Assembly: GCA_914767715.1 (NCBI GenBank)
Contig: OU612066.1
Span: 33,020,283 to 33,084,282 of the forward strand
From: Membranipora membranacea
Lineage: Eukaryota; Bryozoa; Gymnolaemata; Cheilostomatida; Membraniporidae
DNA length: 64,000 nucleotides
Direction: 5' to 3'
Shown here: positions 12,405-24,064 of the stretch, in pieces
Layout: each line of letters starts with the position of its first letter
Position numbering within the stretch: position 1 is the stretch's first letter
The notes under the pieces: model-generated
Databases searched by the model: none
The model's input: the letters and a program-made list of their open reading frames with translations, nothing else
Told to the model about the DNA's origin: nothing
Position numbers and translations under genes: made by a program

Positions 12405-15400
12405 TTAGTGCTGTTTCCCCGGTTCATAGTCATAGTTGAGGTCCTCTGTAGGTTCCTGTGTTGAGCTTGGTTTATGAACTGATTTCTGTCTATCTTCCCC
12501 GATTGTTTTATATATAGCCATCGCCTGAAAAAGGAGAAGCATGTTTTGAAGGGAAAGGTGTCTGATATCACCACAAGGTTTAAATATGTTAACTGTTTGA
12601 TTATTGCTGAAAAACCTCCGAAATTATGTTTAAAACCAGAGAAGACATAATGATAATTTTGTTACTCTGTTGCAACCATAGTTGATTGACTACAGCTGTG
12701 ATTTTATATGACATTTCCTTCTGCAGACTTGCTCTGGACTTTTGAATCATCAAGGTTAGCTAATCTCAGTTGACTATGCCAAAAAATACCGCAGTATACA
12801 CATGTGTAAAGGTATACCTGGTCCAAAGATCATTAAAAATTGTAAGAGGTTGTTAGTGTAGGGTTTGTTAGTACTATGGGCCATTTATAAAGCTGCGGGG
12901 CAAAAGCTGGGAGCCTGTTATGTTCAGGTACAGGTATTTCGTATCATATCAAGGTTCTGCAGCAAGTGCAGTGCTTCTGAAAGACTTGTCTAAACGATCT
13001 ATTCCAAAATCCAACAATGCAGAAAAGTTTGACAGCCGTGGGGGTTTGTTATTATTTAACTGGCTTAAAAAATTTCTGTTTGTTTAGCATGTCGTTAATT
13101 ACATGCGTAACTGAAAAATTGTAAATATTATACTATTGTTTGCAAAAAAAGGGCTCGTCAAAAGCATTCAATGGAGAATGTTATGATCGTGCTGACTTTA
13201 TAAATGAAGCATTTTGCTGCGAAATTCAGCCGTGACGTTATAATACATGATTTAACTAGTCAGCGACAATGGGTCTACTTTAGTTTTTATCAGTGTCCAA
13301 TTTCTTTCATTTGAGAAAAATCTAAAACCCATAAGCATAAAATGAAGCTGCGAAAATATTTAGAGCTCTAACAGTAAAGTTTGTATTAATTTGATTTAAC
13401 TATTGTGCATATTACGTCATTATATTATGGCTTAATTGGAATCAGCTTTGGGCAAGCTAGACCAATAATGTCCGAACCAAATAACCGCAGGGCTATTCTT
13501 ACAAGTTGATTTCAATCCGTCTCAAATATTTATTGTTATTGTTAATGGTAAGTGAGAAATCTGCAATAACAGGGTTACACAGGAGCTGGGCTTAGCCTCT
13601 ATTTAGATCACTCATGGCTTTTATTTTTGCTTAGTGGAAATTTGAGAAAATAGGTGAGCTATGTCAACGCAGGAAGGCTCATGGGTTTTAATTTGCACAG
13701 CCGCCAACTATTATTTTCTGGAAAAATAAAAAACTACACGTCAGATGAATTTCGCCTTTCAATTTTTAAGGCCTAAGTTACAGAAACCAAACAACACTTA
13801 TTAATCAAATAGCAAGCCATACAAGTGGTGAATAGCTGATGAATGTTTCACTACATGACAGTCAACCAACTTATAATCATAGGATACAAAGCTTTTTATC
13901 AGGATATGTTTCCTGCTTGCGTAAATGTCATTACTGGACAGAATTCTTGTTCATTCAAGTCTGATACTAAGACAAAAGAATTAATGAGAATAATGGATTC
14001 ACCTCATTTCACTTTAACCCTTCGTTGTTGTTGTTTTATAAACACTGTTTGGGAATGTTGCTGAAATCATTATTGAATTTGAAAACATAACAGTGAAAAC
14101 AGAATTGATTGTCATTCACACAAAAAATTCACAACAAACAAACACACAACATGATAATTCATTAGTAATTTTCCACTCTTTCATTGCACATACGAATCAG
14201 TGACATGTACATAGACGAAACTATGAACTATGGACATGTGTTTCAATTGTGTGGTCGGAGAACATTCATGTTATGTGATTATTTATATCATAGCAGTGTC
14301 ACGAACTCAGTACAGATGTCTATTCTAATGAAAGAGTTCACATCGCGCGCCATTGAGATAACATACGTCAGTATCCTGTACGCTAAGGCTTTGGTGTAAA
14401 TTTGAAACATGGTGCCTTAATTGGAACGCGCGGCTTTCCCTTATGTCACGACTTATTCCGTATGCAATATCCTTAATCCAATTCAATTCAAAGTATCATT
14501 ATATTACTCCTTGTTCCTCAGCAAGTCAGTATTTGGACTTGTCTTGCCTTGCTCCCATTTTCCCCTTTCCTTCATCAGCCAAATGAACCAGACCTTATGA
14601 CTACTATGCCTACTTCAAAATTTGCGTAATTTTATATCTTAATCCCACCTAAGACTTGACAATGAGGCACCATTGAGGCTTAAATTTGCTGTAGGTGGCA
14701 AAAGAGAATACTACTAAATGATAATTAGGGCTAAGCTAGAGAGAAGTTTGGTTTGTACCTATGACAAGCATGTTTCAGCAAGTTAAATATTTATTTACTA
14801 GTTTCATCCATTTAATCTTCTTTATCTTTGTCAACAGCAAACTTCCTAAACACGAGCATGTTGTGAAAGTTCCGTTTGTATACTGGGTGTATGGTATTTG
14901 ATTGTTGAAAGATGACACAGCCTCATACCTGCCCGCCCTAGATGACCAGGGCCCCCCCCCCCCCCGTCCCGTCCCTAGGTGATGATATCTGTGTACATGA
15001 GATATCATACCACACATAGTGCACATATAAGACCACCCAGCCCTAGTTCAATGTTGCATCCTTAGCTGAGATACCATACCTTACATATTGTCGGGATTAG
15101 AACATCCCGCCCCTACCCTAGGTAAAGATATCCTTCTTACCTGAGATACCATGCCGCTCATATTACCAGGATCAGATGGTAATAATACTGTGTTTGATTC
15201 TTTAGCTAGTTTTCCGAACGCAGATACATACTGCTCTGCTATATTGAGTGATACAGCATCGTGTCCATGCTACAGGATAATAATAATTGGGTAAATCCGT
15301 AGATACATCTAACTCTTAGTTGATCACCAAGTCTACATAGATACAAGCAGTTGTGGTGCCCCCATAAACTTGATATAGATAGTATTGGTATATAGTCCAG

Positions 15401-18400
15401 TGGCAGCCTACCAAAAAACTTCATTTGCGAAATTGGATGGATAAATTCTAAGAGTGGATTCAAGGGTAGTTTTTGAGGCGGTCGCAATGGTGATGATGTA
15501 CCTTACACAAAGTTGCACAAAGGCAGCAAATTACCAAAACCGCTGCCGAAAATGGCCAAAATTGCTGTTTTTTTTTAGATTTCAAAGGTCTGTCCTGTGC
15601 TCACCTTATGAGTTGGGCTACTCAAACTCTGCAATCAGATTCATACATACCTTGGTCAGTTTTTGATATAATATCAAGATGATATCTCAAATATTGAGTG
15701 AATGACCAACCTTATAAAAAAGTGATAAAGTGAAGAATGCTGCCGGCAAAAGGGAAACTGATGAAAAAATGATGGTATGGTTTCAAAACGTCCAAAATCT
15801 GAAAGAGCATAACATAATTAGTGGATCAGTTTACATGGGTCTGCTATCGTAAATAGCCGAGATGTGGCCAACAACGGTTGCAATACCCCTTATAACACCT
15901 GTATATAACTATCATTGAAACGGGACTACTTTTTCAATTTTGCAGACGCCTCGAAAACTGACTTCGAATGTTCGTATAGATCTGATTTTTTTATGGTGGT
16001 TTTGTATTGACACCATCAATGACCAAAAAACTTTTTTCAGTACTACGCACTTTTCTAATGATGCTTGAGGGAGTTAACTTTTGCTTTACACGCTATATAA
16101 CTTTAAAAAGACGATTTTGATGATACTATAAAAGGAACCCTAAGGATACCCACTATTTGAAAAATGACACACTCAGAGCATTAACTGGTTTCATGTGATG
16201 GGAGTGTCAATACACAGTTACCATAATAAAATCAGATCAATACGAACATTCGAAGGCTGTTTTTTAGGCAGCAGCGTAATTGAAAAAAGTAGTTTCGCTT
16301 TAATGATAGTTATACACAGGTGATAAAAGGGGTATTGCAACCGTTGTTGGCCGCATCTCAGCTTTTTATGATAGCAGACCCATGCAAAGTTGTAGATCCA
16401 CTAATTATGACATGCTCTTCCAGATTTTGGATGTTTCGAAAACATATCATCATTTTTCGATCACTTTCCCTTTTACCGGCAGCGGTTTTGGCAACTAGCG
16501 GCCCATTGTGCAACTTAATGTAAGGTACATTGTTACCATTGCGATCAGCGTGAAAAACTGTACCAGAAACAACTGACAAACCTTATCCATCCAAAAGTGC
16601 AAATGGAGGTGACAAGATAGGCAGGGGCTGCCACCGGACTAATATTAAGTCTATGGGGGTTAAACATATACCACACATTTACATCTTCTTTGGGCATTGT
16701 ACCAGCTAGAATACCTTGATACTAGGAGTATATTTAAAGATGTGATGTATATCAAACTAACTTGATGGCATTTATAGGTTCAGTTGCACCAAGGAGTTAA
16801 AATTAGAGTAAGAGTCTCTAACTCCTTGGTTACACAAACTACTTTAAAGTGTGAGACGTAAGTGGAGTGTCAGTTTGGTGGATCATTAAAAAACTCAAAC
16901 GGAAGGTTGCATAGTGTGGACGTATGAGTTGTTCTCACCTTTTTACCAATTGCTTGTGATAAGACCTCTAATGATTCAGCCCTAGCCTTAGCCTTTGCTA
17001 GTATTGCGTTTGCTTCACCCATAGCCCTATTAATCTGAGCCTCTCGCTCTGCCTCTGAGGCTAGGATAGCCGCTTGCCTCTCTCCCTCTGCTCGGTTAAT
17101 TTCTGATATTTTAATTCCTGAAAAAAAAACCAAATAACTGATGAAACATCGCCACAGCCTTAGTATACACAGAAACGATTGTCATCAAAAAATCATCCCA
17201 CTATGATTGACAATACTTAGCATTGAACTGCTGCACACAGGCAGCCTTTGTACGCAGCACAAGTTTACTTTGTGTTAGGCAATCCAATATTTATATTGTC
17301 TCATAGCCAATCTGTAGATTGATTTGCTATCAACATTCAGAGAAAGTGTCAGTGACACAGGCATTAATTTTACAGGATAAATTTGACTTATCACAGATCG
17401 GACTTTGATCTCACTGTAGACTAGCCAATGTTAATCAGATTGTCTGAGGATTCGCTTCAATGGCCTAATATATCTCATTAAGTGTAGGTGGTACATTAAA
17501 ATATACAAATTTAACACTGACGTCAAAATCGCACATTAGCACAGCGCCACCGCAAGGTACCTGACTGAACAAATATAAAAACAAATCTTTTATTGTAACC
17601 TAGGATTGAAATATCACCAGGTAACAATAACAAGCTAGATTCTATGATCAAACACTGGTGTAATACATGAAATAAGGTACAGGTACTGGATCATTTGTAC
17701 ACCCCCACACTTCTACCATGCAAATAGCTCTTGCTGAAGAAATTGTCATATAGAAAGTCAATGGGCTGCAACATAATTTAGACATAGACAATCGCCACTT
17801 GGATTGAAAGGCCGACTTATGGATCTCTTCAGTGATTCCAATTCCAAAGGCTTAGCTCTGATACTGACCTTCAGATTCGAGAACTTTGGCACGCTTATTC
17901 CTCTCAGCCTCCACTTGAAGTTGCATGGCCTCAGCCACCCTCTCAGGCATCTTAATATCTCTGATCTCATATCTCAGGCATATTATACCCCAGGATAGTG
18001 CTGCCTTATTAATAGCATCTAAAAGGATTTGCGTTATATTTGTCAAAGTGTAACATATGAAACAGAATGAGATGATGGTGCTCATGTAGCACAACCGGTT
18101 ATTTCTTTACACATCAACATTAAAACATGGGAAGAAAACTTTTGTCCTGGCTACAATACAATCTAATGTGCTCCTCATACTACTAGGGTTATGTTCTCAT
18201 GATGAACAATTTCCTAAGAGAGGACAACTTACCTGTCATATATGATGTGCGTGTGAACCAACAGCTAGGAAAAGTCTTCATATTCGGGTGGTTGGGGGAA
18301 CAACCTTACAGAGCTTGACAAGGAAGCTTGCAGCGTGTCAAGTCAGCTTGCAAGAGATGAAGGCGACATAGCTACTACAGTGAATGACCATGGTGAAGAA

Positions 18401-20349
18401 AAGCTAAATAATGTTTGGATAATTACCGACAATATTTTGATTGAGGACTTCTCTCTCCTTGAACACATTGTCTAGAGTAATTTGTCCGATTTCTGATCTC
18501 ATGGTTGTCTGAGCCAGCTGAGTGACAGCATATTCTGCATCTTCTACACCATAACTGGCCTGAATAAGAGATAAAGCCATCACATCACTTCAGGGTATGT
18601 GCGCTAACAATGTGTCCCTGTTTTACATGAGTGATTATGGACTATGGTTTATGGATATTGGGGCATATAAATTGAATGCTCCACATATAATCTATGGCAC
18701 TGTCTGATATCTGATATCGTACAAGAAGCAAAGCCAGACCAGACAAAATTTTCTGCAATGTATCATCAAAATTCAATATCATACCTTGTTTGCATCCAGC
18801 ACTTTCAGGTAAAGAACACCGTCAATATTGAGGACTACGTTATCTGCAAGAATATTTCGCCATAAATTGAGAATGGAATCACAAGGTAGGAAGAGTAAGG
18901 AAGAAACACACACACAGAAATCCAGTGCTAGTTTAGTCGCGTGTAATGTTATTCCCTGAGTGAAATGCAAGTTGATTATGTTTGAGCTGCTAGAAGGAAT
19001 GGACTGTGATCACCAAGCCTGGTTAGATCTATAAATTTTAGCAAAAACCCAAGCCTCATCCTAGCATCATGTTGTGCTGGAGTTGATGGAATTAAAGTCT
19101 GAAGGTACCATTTATCATTTTCCAAAATCATTATCAATAGTGAACTCGAAGATTTAATACAAATTGTTAAATGTGCTGACATGACAACAATTTATGAATA
19201 ACATAACGTACCTGAAGTAATGGCAGACTGATGGGGCACATCGATTGCTATTTCCTTCAAACTCTGAATATATTTGATTGAATCGATCACCGGCAGAATG
19301 ATATTTAAGCCCTGCAATGGAATTGATAATCCTGCTTTTGACAAGATGAAATATGATAGATTTCTTATGAGTATCATGTTATTTTAAATGCTACGAGAAT
19401 TATTCTAAGACAAGTCAGGTTATAGCCCTAGAGAGATTCAAATGCACTGCCCAATTTGAGAAGGCTAATGGTATTATATATAGTACCATACCACTTATTT
19501 ACCACATTGACTTCAAATTGATTTTTTCAAAGATATGTTTTACTTACGGGCTCCAGAGTTTTGTGAAATTTTCCGAATCGCTCAACAACCCAAGCTTCCT
19601 GCTGAGGTACGAAACATATCACTGTGTTGATTTTAGCTGATGATGAACGCACCTGTTGTGTAACACTGGTATTCTGTGTAACCACCTGAAATGAGCAGTG
19701 ATAAAGAATATTTTGGAAGAAAGTATATACACAAAAGCGTGATTCATCGCTGTGGCCTAGTGTTTAAAAACTTGATGAGGTTCTTGGAAGTTGGGAGTGT
19801 TAATAAAATCTTCTACTGCCTTGCAAACCATATATTACTCGTATTGAAACAATCATTGGGATGGTTCTATCAATTGAGTCATGCAGAAAAGAAAGTATGT
19901 CGATGCACCTGGGAGAATTCTCCCTGGTCGCACAATATGTAACCAATACAGCAGCGGAATTATCAACTCTTAAATATTCCCATCATCATCATGATTCCAT
20001 GATTACGTTCACTGCCTAATATCAAATAAAACCCCACTCCAAAGATTGTTTGTTTAATCAATAATGTGTCATAACAAAAATGTATGCAGTGAACATGCAG
20101 CAGCAATCAATGTCAAAAGAATAATCAATGAGGAGGTAAGATCCATCAATATTATGAAGAAATAGGTGAATTTAATAACAATTTGATAGGTTCATGCTCA
20201 GAATTAGAGCTAATGAAGATAGAATAGAGTAGAGTTAGACTTAGAGAGTAGCAGAAGAAGAAGAGAAGTCTGAAGAAGAGCAAAGCCAAGCTGTCACCGT
20301 GTTTTTAGAACCTGCATACCTTTAGCAGTCTGCTCCCTGTCCTCAACAT
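12405..20349 (-). CDS. STOML2: Stomatin-like protein 2, mitochondrial (complete)
   Basis: Nine coding exons, each with AG/GT ends and matching phase: 20320-20349, 19548-19685, 19212-19311, 18785-18843, 18427-18559, 17869-18018, 16939-17117, 15141-15269 and 12405-12524. They total 1038 nt, or 345 residues, against about 356 in human. The first exon encodes only MLRTGSRLLK, the start of a basic, hydroxylated mitochondrial presequence. The SPFH/prohibitin domain begins near FVPQQEAWVVERFGKFH and runs through GLNIILPVID, QSLKEIAIDVP, LAQTTMRSEIGQ and EVLNQNIVDAIN. A heptad-rich coiled coil follows (MQLQVEAERNKRAKVLESEG, then EREAQINRAMGEA). The conserved C-terminal segment AEQYVSAFGKLAKESNT precedes a short divergent tail ending GKQH. 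The family scaffolds cardiolipin-rich inner-membrane domains with prohibitins and respiratory complexes. The intron between exons 7 and 8 holds a foldback transposon, and the last intron spans 2.6 kb. Confidence 0.97.
14974..15170. repeat. Degenerate tandem copies of a STOML2 exon-intron boundary
   Basis: The 3' end and donor of STOML2 exon 8 (15141 upward, CTGAGATACCATGCC on the + strand) recur in diverged form at about 15065 (CTGAGATACCATACC) and 15000 (ATGAGATATCATACC). Two copies are preceded by CCTAGGT (14974 and 15117). A poly-C run sits at 14951-14965. Confidence 0.55.
15393..16641. mobile_element. Foldback element family A, solo copy in STOML2 intron
   Basis: About 1.25 kb with long imperfect inverted arms. 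The left end reads TAGTCCAGTGGCAGCC and the right end is its near complement, GGCTGCCACCGGACTA. A TA at each end fits a TA target duplication. The left arm is longer because it holds about 200 bp (around 15560-15740) that the right arm lacks. An equally long copy lies at 39303-40555, and a truncated one at 35812-36447. No transposase frame is seen. A roughly 70-codon antisense frame in the right arm (16358-16579) has a counterpart in the other copy. Confidence 0.85.
16788..16830. repeat. 12-bp perfect inverted repeat
   Basis: ACCAAGGAGTTA (16788-16799) and its reverse complement (16819-16830) with a 19-base loop, in a STOML2 intron. Confidence 0.7.
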
Positions 20350-21148
20350 TTTCAGACCACTTGCTTGAACTAAAATTCACTGATATTAGAGCCGAGTAGT
20401 GTGATGACTTGCAAATTGAGTTAGCTATCTAATGTGGTGATGGTTTGCGGTGTTTGCACTTTTAAATTAATATTTTTTCATCATTGTGACAAATTCTTAG
20501 TCCACAAGTAACATTTCGGCTTCCTCTCTTCATACTGACTCTCGTGATCTGACTGGGCATGTAGATCACTGATAAACTAGGCTATCATTACCACAAAGAG
20601 AATGTCGTAAGGGTAAGTATGTATTATGCGTGACTTGAATTTGCGCATGTGCAAGAACAATGAGTTTAGTCTGGGTTCTAATTGCAATTTTGGTCTGGGG
20701 AGATAGGACACCCCCTGCATAAATTGCCAGTCAACTTTAGCTAATAGTGACAATAGAAAATAACTCTTTCTAACAATTCCGCACGCATTTGTGAGTGTGC
20801 CACCAGAGCAGGTAGCCAATCAGATGGCTTCGGAATTCCGAGGCTCAATTTTGCAGAGATCAGCTCATGCCCAGAGCTGAGCATGCGCAGAATGTCCTCT
20901 CTTTAACCCTTCATATTGTTAGTTGACCTGCAGTCTATAAATGTTGCAAAATATTAGAGGATATCAGACATAAGTAAACTAGTCAAAGCTCAGCAATATT
21001 TCGACCAATACTAAAGGCATAATGAGGGTCAGGGTCATCTTTGTTTACATCAGGAAAAGTCAGTTTATCTTTAGTCCTGCTCTTTCTGTGACATTATCAT
21101 TTTGTATCCTCATTAGTGGTGTATCTTAGTGTATATGCTACTTGAGGT
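20350..21148. promoter_or_regulatory. Divergent STOML2/CHMP7 promoter region
   Basis: Only 799 bp separate the STOML2 start (20349, -) from the CHMP7 start (21149, +). Two NRF-1-like sites are visible: TGCGCATGTGCA at 20642-20653 (one mismatch to YGCGCAYGCGCR) and the half-plus site GCATGCGCAG at 20881-20890. NRF-1 is a known activator of nuclear genes for mitochondrial proteins, so a role for STOML2 is plausible. No TATA box is evident. Confidence 0.5.
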
Positions 21149-22483
21149 ATGGCATTTGCATATCCTCCAGATTGGACTGATGATGAAAGGATGAACGTTC
21201 TGTTCCTACCCTTTAAAGACAGAAACTCTAACCCTAATGCATTTGACAGCAAGCTGAAGTTTTGGAAAGGATTGATTCTGGAGTATTTGAATTTTCAATC
21301 AGAAGACGACTCTACTTTATCAGAAAACACTATTGTAATCAGTATTCATGGTATGATGAAACACTTTACAAGAAAAGGGAAATCTCCTAAATGTCTAGCC
21401 ACAGTTATACAAGAGATGGTTAAGGACAGCACGATGGTGGATATAGACACTTTAGCTGCTGACTTACTTGACAAGACAATGAGACAGCGCGCAAGTTGGT
21501 CATCTTGGGGGTACCAAGTCATGGTCGGTTCCCCTTTGCGAAAGTTATCAGGGCGTCTTATGGCAGCAGTCAGCCCAAAGTCTCCAACTGAACCTGTTAG
21601 TCGTTACATAGTGAAGGACATGCTTCAGGATAAAGCACTGGGTGTTTTGAAGGCGATCCGATTGGAAGCGGAATCTAACTTTTGCGGCAGCACATATAGA
21701 CTGCTACTCACTGATTCTGCCATCAAGAGCATGTTTAGTCAGATGAACGCAGAGCTTCTTGATTTGATTCTCCTATGGTTGGAAAGCGAGTACCACATAA
21801 ACAAGACTAGAACCGAAGATGACATCTACATCTATAAATTTTCTGAGAAATCGGGTAAAACGGTAGAGGCAATCAGTAAGGTAGAACTGGGTGTTGTAAA
21901 GATCCAGAACACTAAAGAGTTATTAGACAGAAAGATCAACATCAGACAAAAACAGTGCTCCAATCTTGTAAAAGAAATAAAAAAGCAGCTAGCCGTCAAA
22001 AACAAGCTGAATGCGAGACGGTTGTTGATAAGAAAGAAAGGTTTAGAAAAAGCAATAGAGACGGATATGAGTCATGTACAAAAACTTGAATCTGTTCTTG
22101 ATGAAATCTTCACTGCTGATAGCAATCAAGTTGTGCTGGCTGCCTATGAAAGTGGTTCAAAGACGTTGAAGACTCTGAATGATGGAACCTCACTGAAAAC
22201 GGTTAACTCTGCAATGGATAACCTCTCTGAACAAGTGGCTGCTAGTCAGGATATAAATGATGCGCTTGCCTCTCCCATTGCTGATGATGACTTATCTTCT
22301 GATGCTGATCTAGAAGCTGAACTCAATGACATCCTTGCCGGCAGCAGCAATTCAACAGATAGACATATATCTGATGACAATGAGCTGTTGACTTCTTTAG
22401 ACAACTTGACTATAGAAGGACATAAAATACCATCAGATGTTGCACCTGTGAACAGAAAGACAGCCAGGAAGTTAGCTGTGTGA
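21149..22483 (+). CDS. CHMP7: Charged multivesicular body protein 7 (ESCRT-III), intronless
   Basis: A single uninterrupted frame of 444 residues (human about 453). The start MAFAYPPDWTDDERMNVLF matches the N-terminal region of CHMP7 (PPEW-x-DDER-x-x-x-LF). It continues through the FWxxLIL-like helix, KCLATVIQEMV and a SSWGYQVMV segment that parallels the WISWG membrane-binding loop. This N-terminal part folds as tandem winged helices in the family. The SNF7-like ESCRT-III core follows from about residue 240, basic in its first helices and ending in an acidic tail (DLEAELNDILAG, then SLDNLTIEGH) that carries MIT-interacting-type leucines. CHMP7 recruits other ESCRT-III subunits to LEM2 at the inner nuclear membrane for envelope sealing. 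Every other complete gene here has introns; this one has none. The poly(A) signal AATAAA lies at 22711-22716. Confidence 0.96.
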   Translation: MAFAYPPDWTDDERMNVLFLPFKDRNSNPNAFDSKLKFWKGLILEYLNFQSEDDSTLSENTIVISIHGMMKHFTRKGKSPKCLATVIQEMVKDSTMVDIDTLAADLLDKTMRQRASWSSWGYQVMVGSPLRKLSGRLMAAVSPKSPTEPVSRYIVKDMLQDKALGVLKAIRLEAESNFCGSTYRLLLTDSAIKSMFSQMNAELLDLILLWLESEYHINKTRTEDDIYIYKFSEKSGKTVEAISKVELGVVKIQNTKELLDRKINIRQKQCSNLVKEIKKQLAVKNKLNARRLLIRKKGLEKAIETDMSHVQKLESVLDEIFTADSNQVVLAAYESGSKTLKTLNDGTSLKTVNSAMDNLSEQVAASQDINDALASPIADDDLSSDADLEAELNDILAGSSNSTDRHISDDNELLTSLDNLTIEGHKIPSDVAPVNRKTARKLAV

Positions 22484-22710
22484 TTATATTTTTTACGCAT
22501 AATAATGCTCAATGATTTCCCTATTTTTCAGTAACTGAATTTATTTGTATTCAGAGCAGAGATGAGCAAATTAATTGCCATGGCTTTTACTACCTCCTGT
22601 CACCAGCATAATGGGTCAATCCAAGGATTTCAAGAAAATCCTTGGTCAATCTGTATGAAGATTTTTGTGGTTGAATCTACTAATCTACCAGATAATTAGA
22701 GTTGCTGACA

Positions 22711-22716
22711 AATAAA
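22711..22716 (+). terminator. CHMP7: Poly(A) signal, CHMP7
   Basis: AATAAA 228 bp after the CHMP7 stop codon. Confidence 0.6.
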
Positions 22717-22815
22717 GCATTGGAGGAAACTAGTCAATGTGTGATGTATAAAACTTTATTATACATTTTATAGCCAATATACATGCCTACAGCCCTGTGA
22801 GCCCTGTAGGCACGA

Positions 22816-22988
22816 ACTGGCAATTATTACAAAGCGAATCCGCAAAAAGAACTTTTTGTGATAGAGGAGAAACCATTGTGTTGCTGGTAAATATGCTCAG
22901 TATCTAAACATTTTGATATTGGGACAAAATCGCCAGCGTTAAATGATAATAACCTTGTTTGCTGATTCGCTTTGTAGTAATTGCCAGT
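22816..22988. repeat. 25-bp inverted repeat
   Basis: ACTGGCAATTATTACAAAGC... (22816-22840) pairs with 22964-22988 with one mismatch. A third partial copy (ACTGGCAATTATTACAAA) lies near 23006. Probably a decayed short inverted-repeat transposon. Confidence 0.6.
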
Positions 22989-23270
22989 GTGATAGGTAGA
23001 AACAAACTGGCAATTATTACAAATATGAGCTCATACTGCGCACACCTGTGAACTCGGAGGTCTATCTAATGTCTATCAATGGGACTATATCCAGTTGACT
23101 GAACTTTAGACAGGCTTTCGTAACATCACAGAGTAAGGATATATACATGCCTATGACTTCTGAGATGTGTGTTAGAACCAGATTGTTACCTCTGTGGTGG
23201 CCCAGTGCGAAAAGTCGTGAATAAATGCGCCATGACAGAGGCCTTTGGGTGTGCAATGAGTTATCCATAT

Positions 23271-23988
23271 ATATTGCCACAGAGTAAGGATAAGCAGAGG
23301 GGACACTTCAATGATCGTTATAGTGCCTGCGGTTTTTATCCACTGGGGGAAATTCATCAATCTGGCCACCTGCCAATTTCAGAATATATATAAGTTACAG
23401 TGGAGTTTTGTCATGCAGACATAGCCACCTTTGATAGGTCATAATTCATTCTGTATTTATCCTAAAGACTGATTTCTAACTTTTCTGAAATGTCCAATCT
23501 TCGAGCTATACACCATATTTTTGTCATTTTTTGCTAGGATACATAGGCTATGAGTAATCCAGGTTTTTAAAATGAGTTTTATCATATAGATTTACCTAGG
23601 GCTTAGGTCAATGCACGGACATTTCCTAATTTTGATGACCAGCCGTCTATCAATTGTCACATGTAAATCTATATGACAAAACTCATTTCAAAAACCTGGA
23701 TTACTCTTAGCCTATGAATCCTAGCAAAAAATGACAATAATATGGTGTATAGCTTGAAGCTTGGACATTCCAACAAAGTTGGAAATCAGTCTTTAGGATA
23801 AATACAGAATGAATTATGGCCCATCAAAGGTAGGGATGTCTGCAAGAAAAATGCCATTATAACATATAGAGATAATGAGTTTTTGGCATCCAGCTGTGCA
23901 CAATTTTCCCCCAGTGAATCAAAAACCGCAGGCACTATAACTATCATTGAACTGTCCCCTCTGTATATCCTTACTCTGTGATATTGCC
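23271..23988. mobile_element. Foldback element with about 330-bp inverted arms
   Basis: The left arm (from about 23271, ATATTGCCACAGAGTAAGG) runs to about 23598. The right arm (about 23655-23988) is its diverged reverse complement, including GTCCCCTCTG...CTTACTCTGTGATATTGCC. The loop is only about 60 bp, so the whole element folds on itself. No coding capacity is seen. Confidence 0.75.
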
Positions 23989-24032
23989 GAATATCAGGAT
24001 AAACATGTTTGTTGTTGGGTACTTCAGAAGGG

Positions 24033-24033
24033 C

Positions 24034-24057
<24 letters not shown>
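24033..24057. repeat. (AT)n microsatellite
   Basis: About 12 AT repeats inside GGCATATAT...ATGCA; a shorter AT run lies near 24138-24152. Confidence 0.9.
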
Positions 24058-24064
<7 letters not shown>

